64,000 nt of DNA from Maniola hyperantus (Eukaryota > Arthropoda > Insecta > Lepidoptera > Nymphalidae): contig NC_048546.1 in assembly GCF_902806685.2 (NCBI RefSeq), positions 11,364,534-11,428,533 on the forward strand. The letters are read 5' to 3'. Numbering within the stretch: the first letter of the stretch is position 1; the number at the start of each line of letters is the position of its first letter. Below are positions 54,603-62,966 of this stretch, one piece after another. The notes below the pieces were generated by a model. The model worked only from the letters and a program-made list of their open reading frames with translations. It was not told the DNA's origin and did not search any database. A program made the position numbers and the translations under genes.

Positions 54603-54714
54603 GGTGATTCTCTAACTAAGTGTCTAACACTGAACGATAGCCACAGAGCTCATTTTGAACCAACCAACCTCGGTGGCTATCATTCTGTGTTAGATACTGA
54701 GTTAGCGAATCACC
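54603..54714. mobile_element. MITE-F2, 112 bp with 42-bp inverted repeats
   Basis: Arm 54603-54644 (GGTGATTCTCTAACTAAGTG, then TAACAC and GATAGCCAC) pairs with 54673-54714 with about five mismatches. The centre is 28 nt. Nearly the whole element is inverted repeat. Target duplication not clear. Confidence 0.8.
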
Positions 54715-55206
54715 TAGCAGGTCTGTTCTGGTGGGGGCCGTAACTATAGTTTCTATCTTATCAGCAAAGCCGTACTGCCACACGATTAATTCTACCTTAG
54801 ACTACATCGTCACCTACCGTATATTTAAGGCCTAACCTGTCGAAAAGAAAAAGGTAAGTATACAAACAAAATTGTCGCAAAATTATGTATATTCGAGCCG
54901 TATCAAAAATAGGGTAATACAAAATATGACAATACGAAAACTGATATGGACGAAAGATATAAAAGATATCATATGTGTCGTTAAAAGCCCTCGTAAACTC
55001 CAACTGGGCACATTGTATGCGAGACGCATTCGACAATATCTGAAGAACATTACTTTTATTGTATCCTCTGCATAAGGCTTAGGAGTAGACATTACAGAAT
55101 GGCGTATAAAATTTTTATATGCCGCCCTAATGCTCCGACTTATGTGCCCTTTATGTTTTACTGGTGTGCGATAAAGTCCACGACAAAGCCATGATAAAGC
55201 AGGCAT

Positions 55207-55470
55207 TGGCACCGATTCCGTTGTCTTTTTCTAAACTCAATTTAGAGTATCTGCATCCTTTTCTTTTTAACAATGCTAAAAAAGGACAGAACATGACTTT
55301 CACATTTAAAGACTCTAACTTTTAGTGCACGCTACAAATTTAAACAGTAGGTTTGCGACTGTGCGCTAATAAATTTAAAACTGTCAACCTGTGTCTGTCC
55401 TTTTCATATTACATTAGTAAGAAGAGCATGCGAATACTCTAAAATTAGGTTGTGCTCAGAATCAGTACCA
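55207..55470. mobile_element. MITE-N, full length
   Basis: TGGCACCGATTCC start, CTGCATCCTTTTCTTTTTAA, GCTAAAAAAGGACAGAACAT; CCTTTTCATATTACATTAGT, GTGCTCAGAATCAGTACCA end. Close to the 34.2-kb copy. It ends three bases before the next Helitron. Confidence 0.8.
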
Positions 55471-55473
55471 TTA

Positions 55474-56023
55474 TCTAAATATATAAAAGCGAAATACCAC
55501 TCACTCACTCACTGACTGACTAATCACGAAATCTCAGGAACTATAAAGCCTACAAACTTGTGGAAGGTAGGTTCTTTCTAGGACGTAGCTTAGGTGTCAG
55601 CTAAGAAACAGTTTTGAAAAATTCCCCCCCTAAGGACGTGAAGGGGGGGGGGGGGGGGGGGGGGGGTTGAAGGTTGTTTGAAAGTCCTATGTTTTTGAAG
55701 TTAGAAACAATAAAATCGATATTTAGGTTATTAGCTTTATGGGTAAAATAGGGGAAAAGTTATTTAATAGAAGTACTCAAAGTAAGTATCAGATAAGGAT
55801 CTAACTAAATTGTCCCCCTAAGAGTGTGAAATGGGGGTTGAAAAGTTCTATGACAAATGTTTTTGAAGTCAAAGATATGAAAATTGGCATTTAGGTATTC
55901 TGGGTTCCGTGCCTTAAAATGAGACTAAGTGAGTAGGCAAGTGAGGCCTTTTGCAGCGGGAAAATTTCAGATCTCATGAGAAACCAGAAATTTTACGCGG
56001 ACGACGTCGCGGGCAATCGCTAG
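55474..56023 (+). mobile_element. Long Helitron-like element (550 bp) with poly-G
   Basis: TCTAAATATATAAAAGCGAA start at 55474 after an A, as in HEL-2, with an ACTC/GACT block. Two TAAG...GTGAA modules are followed by AGTCCTATGTTTTTGAAGTT and AATGTTTTTGAAGTCAAAGA respectively, an internal duplication. The end is ACGCGGACGACGTCGCGGGC, AATCG, CTAG (56020-56023), T. The hairpin loop is GAC instead of GAA. No protein. Confidence 0.7.
55643..55666. repeat. G24 homopolymer
   Basis: 24 consecutive G after GAA; C7 lies 13 bases upstream at 55624-55630. Compare CCCCTAAGGGGGTGAAAT at the same place in other HEL-2 copies: the tract appears to be an expansion of the element's own short G-run. Confidence 0.85.
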
Positions 56024-56908
56024 TGTTATTGTGAATTTGTTAAATACATCTTAGTAGGTAAGTACCTAGTACTTAGTGAAGTCATCATAACCCATCACCA
56101 CCACTTCACCTCCTTCTACTAAGGTCACAGACAAGACTACTTAAACTTAAATAAGTTAAAAGATAAACTTATTTATCTTTCAATAAGATCAAATCTAATA
56201 ATAAGTAATCAAAAACTTAATGACTTTCAGCGATAATTTATGCATTAAAATGGAGACGCGGTAGTACAGACTTCTATGATGAAATAACATAATATCAGAT
56301 AGGTATAGTATTATAATAAAATTACAACGATTTCGGTGACACCTCATAAAATATACCGTATCGGTTCTCTAGGTATTTAATAAAATACGAAATAAAGTAC
56401 TAAAGGCAACACCTACGGGAATTATGTCACAGAACTTATGAAAAACGGTCCATTTAACGGTAAATTACCGACTATTAGTGTCTAACGGCGGAGATGTGAT
56501 AAAGAAAATATCGTTGTAAAAATAACTTTGTAAAGATTCTTATGAAGGGGAAATATTATAGCAAATGCTTTACAATATAGAGCTTACATAAAACAAGCTT
56601 AACTTACTTCTTTTACTCCCACTTAATAGGTGTGACAAGTCTATTGTTGACAGTTTAGGTTTGATCATTGACGCCTTCCACTAAAGCCTCTCTTGCAAGC
56701 TTTTTGTACGAAAAGTCACGTAATATTATGCATAATAACTACCTATTAAAATAATTTAATAATACATACCGATAGAGACAAGTCTTTTTTTTTTAGACAT
56801 ATTGAAAAGTGAACATTTTACACCACACTTTTAGACCAAAGCACTAGATAAAAACTGAGCTGACTGATAAAGATACATCAGAAATACATTATTGTCTATT
56901 ACTGATTG
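56024..56908. other. Non-coding AT-rich stretch
   Basis: Nothing recognised. Confidence 0.4.
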
Positions 56909-57123
56909 ATCATCATCAGCTCAACCCACCACCGCACCGTCCCACTGGCAAGTGGTCTTCTCACAAAATGAGAAAGTTTAGGTCATAATTCCTTTTGTTT
57001 TTGTTTTCTATCACCGTTAAAGCAAGTGATATCAATTAGGTAATTGCATAGTTCCAAATAGTTAGAGGCGCGTGCCCAGGAACACACTCTGAACTTACGT
57101 CATAACTAATCTGCTATGACCGC
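56909..57123 (-). mobile_element. SINE-A, old and diverged
   Basis: ATCATCATCAGCTCAACCCA tail complement, TATCACCGTTAAAGCAAGTG, ATAGTTAGAGGCGCGTGCCC and CATAACTAATCTGCTATGAC. Internal deletion; B-box lost. Confidence 0.7.
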
Positions 57124-57399
57124 TTGTTTTGTACAGATTAGATAACTGACTAGTACATAATACCTATGAATTTAGGAATCCCTTTGACTTAAAACACAAA
57201 CAGAATTTTATTTACAATCCAAAAGCTTAACACGCATTTCACGAATAAAACTCGCACGCTGGTCGCATTCCGCTACAAATACTATGCATTGCACGTTTAA
57301 AAACGGGTTTATCATTTTCACACCAGAGTAACCCGCAAACACGGATGCGGTCGCTTGTACCCTTTGAATGAATCCCAGACCAGTCAGCCACGAGGTATT

Positions 57400-57480
57400 G
57401 TCCGTCAGTCTGTTCGTACGTGCGGTGCGCCCTCTGCCGTCGGCCGCGGCGCCGCGCGACGTCCGCGGACGTTATTTAGA
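57400..57480. promoter_or_regulatory. Candidate CpG-rich regulatory block
   Basis: 57415-57471 contains 16 CpG dinucleotides in 57 bp, in an otherwise AT-rich window. It includes two perfect palindromes, CGCGGCGCCGCG (57445-57456) and ACGTCCGCGGACGT (57459-57472). An arthropod initiator-like TCAGTC lies at 57405-57410, but no convincing downstream element matches it. On the minus strand TCTAAATAA lies next to the block. It could be a promoter, an insulator or a chance island; no open reading frame starts convincingly here. Confidence 0.3.
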
Positions 57481-57715
57481 GCTTCATTGTACCATTGACC
57501 GTTCACAGGCGTCAAGATTTGAATGGCGATAACATGAGGATACCCGCGACTGATGGCGTGTCACATTACCTCTTTTAAATGGTGATTGTAATTTGAATAA
57601 TGTAACCCGAGACGTCCAATTTACGCCTCACGTCACACCGCGTTTCTTGATCTTCTCCCACAAGTGAGCGGTACTCCCATCTGTTAGATGTGTCCAAGAC
57701 TGTGTCAAACTCTTA

Positions 57716-57860
57716 TTTTTTATCTGATACAAGATAACTATTGACTGCGATCTCACCTGGTGGTATGCAAATGCGTTTCCATCTTAACTAACTTGGTAGA
57801 AGTAGGGCCGTTTCATTAAACCCATAACCCAGCGGCCTTTGCCCAGTTGCGGAACAGTTT
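57716..57860 (-). mobile_element. SINE-C 3' half, diverged
   Basis: ATCTGATACAAGATAACTAT, TGACTGCGATCTCACCTGGT, GGTA and CATTAAACCCATAACCC. Head missing. Confidence 0.7.
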
Positions 57861-58487
57861 AATTTGGATTAGATTAGAGCTACGAAAGCTAACATCGATT
57901 AGAGAGTATGTTTTCATTACAAGCTACATATTTGACAAAATATAGATTTTCAAGAAAAATATCGTGATCATTTGTATGCTTTTTTGTCTGTGAGACCATC
58001 AACAAATAGGTACTTAATTACATTTTCTTAACTAAATACTTACTTACAAAGGTATAAAATTTTTTTTTACAGTATGAACTGTTTATTCTTGAGCATTTTA
58101 CATACCAAAACCCTTGCATAGCGTATACCTAGTTGAAAATAATCCATCACCCTAATATACAATGTATAATATTATACATACCAAGTTGAGTCTGAGCTCA
58201 CTTATTATTATTGAGTAACTTGGCATGTTAACTTGAAATACAGCTTCACTATTGGATATTTCTAAACAATCAAGCTATAAGTATATTTACCCCGTTCGGA
58301 ACGTCATTAACATGTTGACTCCATTGAGGCTCCACTGATAGATAGCATCTTTAATTTATTCTAGTATCAGCGTTAATGAAACGAACTACAAAAATGGCTG
58401 TTTATCATGACAAATACATAATAAGCTTTTTATTAGTTCCTATTACACTACTTGATACTTACAGATAGGGCTTCCATTATCATCTCA
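57861..58487. other. Non-coding stretch
   Basis: Nothing recognised. Confidence 0.4.
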
Positions 58488-58836
58488 ATTCATCATAGGT
58501 CCACAGTCCACTACTAAAGATGAGTCTCCTCTCAGAATAAGAAGGGCTTAGACTATTATTTTTTTAAAGAATATTAGCCTTGTTAATTATGACTAATATT
58601 CCCCTTTCCTCTCGGGTTTGAACCGGCGACCTTTCGGCTCTTGAGGCTCTTAATTAATGTCTATCACCCTGGCCAAGTGTGGATTGGCAGACTTCACACA
58701 CCTTTGAGAATATTATGGAGAACTCTCAAGCATGCAGGTTTCCTCACGATAGTTCCTTCACCGTTAAAGCAAGTGATCGAGCCACGAATCTCCTGAACAG
58801 GAAACTGACGTCTTAACCACTATGCTATCACCGCTT
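58488..58836 (-). mobile_element. SINE-A split by a SINE-B insertion
   Basis: SINE-A 3' body at 58488-58556 (ATCATAGGTCCACAGTCCAC, AGAATAAGAAGGGCTTAGAC) resumes at 58648-58836 (GTCTATCACCCTGGCCAAGT ... CCACTATGCTATCACCGCTT). The tRNA head is reduced but still carries the A-box complement. Confidence 0.8.
58557..58647 (-). mobile_element. SINE-B, internally deleted, nested in SINE-A
   Basis: TTAAAGAATATTAGCCTTGT, ATTCCCCTTTCCTC, then directly GGGTTTGAACCGGCGACCTT (B-box complement) and CTTGAGGCT. The middle of the element and part of the head are deleted. TTA flanks both sides. Confidence 0.8.
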
Positions 58837-60092
58837 CAGCCTTCTATCAACCAATAAAAACTGAGCTATAAGTTATTGACTCAGTCAGGAACCGAACCAA
58901 GGCCTGTTGATGAGAGGTGAGTAATCACGTCTATGCCACAGGTGAATGTCGTCAAAACACTCGTTAGTTTAAAAGCTTCCACTCTACTTTGAAAACACAT
59001 TTACCGTAAGGTGTTTTGAAACCTATATTTATTTCAGTCCGAAGCTTTCCCAGTAATGAAAGACTTGACTTTTAATATAGTAAAACCAAAGATTTTTACA
59101 AATTATTTAGGTGATAGATAAGACAAAACTACACAAGTCAAAGGTAAAGCTCTTTGTCTATTTTTTTGGGCTAATGTCACTGTCGTCAACTACGAAACAA
59201 AGTTTCTGAATTAGTTTTTAATGCTGCAAGGAGTAGGTACGTAGATGCACGACCATACTATGCCTGACTTAAGTAAAAACCACGGATAGGATTCTTTAAT
59301 TTTGGACACTATTTCATTAAACCATTTTCCAGAGATAAAAGATGAGCTAGGCTAAAGAAAATTAATCCTGTGAGGTTAATTAAATCAAAGCCATTTATTC
59401 AAAATCGATACTACTTATTGCATATTTTTTGATTGTCAAGGATTGAATTTGTAAGATAATTAATGCAAATCTGACAATTAAGTAATTACGTTAACTGATA
59501 ACTAAAGCTAGTAAGTAGTAAAGTTAAGTGTTCTAAACACGCCCGATACGCCACTGGTCGTAGTTGTGTCGAAATATTATTATTAACTGTGCAGGACCAA
59601 TTATTAAGGCAATTTTCATATTATAACTGTCTGAGATTCGTCGTCACATATTTTGTAATTGACTAAAAAGAAACTCATTCTCGCACATTAGAACAATGAT
59701 CGAAAGAGAGGCGAATAGGCGCTCTACCATTACGGAATCTCGACAACCGAAACTCAATACACGCAAACATCAATTCAAGGTCCGCGTCGACCGATGTTTA
59801 GTGTCACATTACCGGCCAAAACACATCATCAGCACCCAATTGATTTTGGTGAACCATTCATCAATCTTTTTGACTTATTGATTAATGATTGCGTTGATTT
59901 TTGACGCCTGACGGGTAATAATTAAAAAACGCACGCAATGCATTATAAAAATATAATAGTAAAGTTGTGCACTTTCTACTTTGTAGGTATATCATCATCA
60001 TCGTCATCATCAGACAAGGTCGCAAAGTTTCTCTATCGATTTAAAAAAAATTACGCAAATCGGTTCAAAAATCATCAGCTAGTAATATAATA
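58837..60092. other. Non-coding stretch
   Basis: No gene-like open frame. A possible Helitron 3' scrap (AAAATCATCAGCTAGTA) ends at 60083, just before the next SINE-A. Confidence 0.4.
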
Positions 60093-60395
60093 AGCTGTGA
60101 TAGCCTAGTGGTTAGGAGGTCTGCCTTAAAATCGGAGGTCGGGGGTTCGATCTCGGCCACGCACCTCTAAGTATTCGGAATTATGTGCGTTTTATTTTAT
60201 GTAAATAAATATTACTTGCTTTAACGGTGAAGGAAAACATTGTGAGGAAACCTGCATGCGTGAGAGTTCTTCATGTTCTCAAAGGTGTGGGAACTCTGCC
60301 AATCCGCATTGGGCAGGCGAGGCAGACTATGACCAAAACCCTCCTCACTCTGAGAGTGGGCTCAGTAGTCGGCCGGTAATGTGTTGATCATGATG
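60093..60395 (+). mobile_element. SINE-A, full length
   Basis: A-box TAGCCTAGTGG near 60101-60111, B-box GGTTCGATCTCGG near 60145. Complete body and a short tail GTTGATCATGATGGAT. Small deletions in the 3' body. Second-best copy in the window. Confidence 0.85.
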
Positions 60396-60606
60396 GATAT
60401 AATGAGTATGGAAGTATGGGTATAGATTGAAATGCAAGCGGTTATCCAAACAGATTTGACAAGATACAATCCTCGTGTCGAAGTACGTGACTGCCGGTAT
60501 CGAGGCCCCGTTTTAATTGAACATGGAGGCACTTGACCGCCATTACAGCTGGCTTGTGAAACGAGACACTTTAGAAGTACCTTGCACCGGGATTGACATG
60601 ACAGGG

Positions 60607-60841
60607 ACATAGAACTGTGTATAGTTCTTGCATTTCACGAGGGCGAGTGGCTCATGTTTGTGTTTAAGTCGTATCGGTATAAGTAAGAAAATACACTGAA
60701 TGTGTGCGTTTGCGAGCGCTTGCTCGCGACTCATTGGTCCGACATGCACGCACACTTACGCAATGTCCGCGTATCCGACGTAACCACAAGTGAAATCCAC
60801 TTGCCTTCGTGAATTACAAGAACTGTACATAGAACTGTGTA
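60607..60841 (+). mobile_element. MITE-Q with 12-15-bp flanking direct repeats
   Basis: The element is 60620-60827. Its ends TATAGTTCTTGCATTTCACG and CGTGAATTACAAGAACTGTA are inverted repeats. The core palindrome GCGAGCGCTTGCTCGC lies near 60712. ACATAGAACTGTGTA occurs at both flanks (60607-60621 and 60827-60841); allowing for bases shared with the ends, the duplication is at least CATAGAACTGTG, 12 bp. Confidence 0.75.
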
Positions 60842-61189
60842 TTTTAAAGAACCTATTTAAGACGTCGTGCGGCGCCGCCCCGCACGCACAACAGACTTTT
60901 GACCAGAGAGATGAAACAGCGAGGGGTGGTGCGGTACAACGCCATACTGCAATTAAGAGACAATACTTGGGGGAGTTAGACGCGACGGTATCAGGATTCA
61001 GGAGTGACGTGAAGGCGATCGATCGATCGACATCGAGAAGAGGACCATAATCAAGGAGTGCCCCTCACTTTCGTCCTCTCTGTTCTCTAACATCAAATAA
61101 ACACACTACTTTCTATGAGTGGCAACGCAGTGTCCGTGTGGCATGCAATACTGAAATCCACAGCGGCGTGCGGCGCCGCAACGCACCGG
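60842..61189. other. Moderately GC-rich stretch, partly open, unidentified
   Basis: An 86-codon frame ending at 61050 starts inside MITE-Q and continues through GTGCGGCGCCGCCCC. Its product is charged but not recognisable. GCGGCGTGCGGCGCCGC recurs at 61164-61180. GATCGATCGATCGA at 61018 is a short simple repeat. Nature unknown. Confidence 0.35.
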
Positions 61190-61500
61190 AAACGCATCGT
61201 GTGGTTTCAGTCTTACGTGGACAGACGATATCAACCGAGTCGTAGGCTGAGATCTATAGAGCGCACTTTGACTTTGCTCAGACTTAAGATTGAGTTAAAA
61301 CGAGACAGATTTATAGGAGAGATATAGCTCAGTCTCGTTTTAACTCTCTTTTAAGTCTAAGCTAAGTCAGAGTGCGCTCTATAGATCTTAGAGAGAGAGC
61401 CGCTGGATTCAGGCAACGCGACGCAAGTCCTGTGGAATTCCCTACAAGAGACCTATGTCCAGCGGTGGACTTCTATCGGTTGACGACGATGTAGACGACT
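61190..61500 (+). pseudogene. RTE-E C-terminus split by MITE-R
   Basis: Upstream of the insertion, WTDDINRVVG can be read near 61219-61246. After it, SRWIQ and, in a shifted frame, QVLWNSLQETYVQRWTSIG with its stop near 61483. MITE-R sits at 61247-61391 between them. The (GAC/GAT)n-like tail GACGACGATGTAGACGAC follows. Confidence 0.75.
61247..61391. mobile_element. MITE-R, intact, 145 bp
   Basis: About 65-bp terminal inverted repeats: left CTGAGATCTATAGAGCGCAC, right GTGCGCTCTATAGATCTTAG. Inner CAGACTTAAGA and GTTAAAACGAGAC blocks also pair with their counterparts. No coding capacity. It sits exactly inside the RTE-E coding sequence. A diverged copy is at 19.35 kb, and a scrap of the right arm at 61598-61645. 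Confidence 0.85.
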
Positions 61501-61597
61501 ATTTATTAAATTTAATGGAAATCAGAAATCTGTTAGTAGGTATTTTTCCTGATATTCTTCATTTCGAGTTAAATGGTTCCATCAAAAACACAAAGAC

Positions 61598-61645
61598 AAG
61601 TTTTAACTCGCTTTTAACTCAGATAAAGTCTTTGAGAGTGCACAT
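61598..61645. mobile_element. MITE-R right-arm scrap
   Basis: AAGTTTTAACTCGCTTTTAA, CTCAGATAAAG, GAGAGTGCAC resembles the right half of MITE-R 0.2 kb upstream. Confidence 0.5.
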
Positions 61646-61782
61646 TTTAAAACTACATTAATAACCTGCGAAGTCGGGGGACAATCTGAACTCAAACTTA
61701 AGATATACATTTTTGCTAGATAAACCCCAATCTACGTGAAAGTGTAAAAACTTACATAATAATTTTATTGTATGTACGTAAA

Positions 61783-62028
61783 TCACTACCCCTATTATCA
61801 CTACCCCTATTATAAATGCGAAAGTGTGTTTGTTTGTTGGTTTATTGGTTTCTTGGTTTGTTGATTCAATCACGTCGCAACAGAGCAACGTATCGACGTG
61901 ATTTGCATGGGTATAGTCAAAGACCTGGAGAGTGACATAGGCTACTTTTTATCCCGGAAAATTAAAGAGTTCCCACGGGATTTCCTAAAACCTAAATCCA
62001 CACGGACGAAGTCGCGGGCATCAGCTAG
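61783..62028 (+). mobile_element. HEL-1 Helitron with duplicated 5' terminus
   Basis: The TCACTACCCCTATTA start occurs twice in a row (61783 and 61798, period 15). It then runs through TAAATGCGAAAGTGTGTTTG, AATCACGTCGCAAC and ATCGACGTGATT, GGGATTTCCTAAAACCTAAA, and the hairpin ACACGGACGAAGTCGCGG to GCATCAG, CTAG (62025-62028), T. Otherwise complete. Confidence 0.85.
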
Positions 62029-62089
62029 TAATTAATATTTTAAGAACTTCAAACTTGAAATGATACCTATAACTACCCATATTATAAAA

Positions 62090-62278
62090 CTAGCTTATGC
62101 TCGCAACTTCGTCCGTGTGGACTCCACAAATTTCAAACCCTTATTTTACACCCTTGGGGGTTGAATTTTCAAAAATCCTTTCTTAACAGATGCTATGGCT
62201 ATCTGCATACCAAATTTCAGCCCGATCCATCCAGTTGTCAGTCAGTCAGCCAGTCAGTCAGTCAGCTTTTCCTTTCAT
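62090..62278 (-). mobile_element. HEL-2 Helitron-like element, inverted
   Basis: The minus 3' end CTAG is at 62093-62090, then CTTATGCTCGCAACTTCGTC (plus). The (GACT)n complement GTCAGTCAGTCAGCC is at about 62238-62265 and CTTTTCCTTTCATAT near the 5' end. The outermost 5' bases are missing. Confidence 0.75.
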
Positions 62279-62608
62279 ATCTCAGGGTGTCAAGACAGGC
62301 CGCGCAATCACGGGCCGCGTCTCTGCGATGTCAGCCCTGTTGCCTGACATTTTCTTGTTAAGCTTTCTTTGCCTTCTCTGCCTCTCATTTTATTAAAGTA
62401 AATATTATAAAATACATTAAATCAATTAATTGAGCCACATCTAGCTGGTTTATATCATGGTAATACAGCAAGTGCAAGACAGAACAAGTCTAATATCTCA
62501 GGGTGTCGAGACAGGCCGCGCAATCACGGGCCGCGTCTCTGCGATGTCAGCCCTGTTGCATTGTTGCCTGACATTTTCTTGTTAACAACGCTTTGCCTAC
62601 TGCGCCTT
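62279..62608. repeat. Direct duplication of about 95 bp, 215 bp apart
   Basis: ATCTCAGGGTGTC, AGACAGGCCGCGCAATCACG and GGCCGCGTCTCTGCGATGTC at 62279-62372 recur at 62494-62608 with one substitution and an inserted CATTGTTG. The first unit directly abuts the HEL-2 5' end. The unit is GC-rich and encodes nothing recognisable. Confidence 0.8.
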
Positions 62609-62767
62609 CCAGCTACTCTATGAAACTATTTTCATTTGTTAAGCATAATATTTTAAGGCGGAAAGGTGGATTTATTAGAAGGGTGTAATAAAGGCGAATT
62701 GTTTGAAAGCGTTCTTTACAAAATATTATAAAGGATGGCAAAGACTGAGGAAATTTTGCTGCATTAT

Positions 62768-62966
62768 TACAGTTCTTGCGATTCACGAAGGCGAGTGAAC
62801 TTCACTTGTGGTTACGTCGCGCGTATAAACGGACATTGCGTAAGTGTGCGTGCATGTCGGACCAATCAGTCGCGAGCAAGCGCTCGCAAACGCACACATT
62901 TACTTATACAGATACAACTTAAACACAAGCATGAGCCACTCTCCTTCGTGAAATGCAAAAACTATA
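62768..62966 (-). mobile_element. MITE-Q, second copy, inverted
   Basis: TACAGTTCTTGCGATTCACG at the left, TGCAAAAACTATA at the right, and the same GCGAGCAAGCGCTCGC core. It is the reverse complement of the copy at 60.6 kb with small indels. No flanking duplication seen. Confidence 0.75.
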
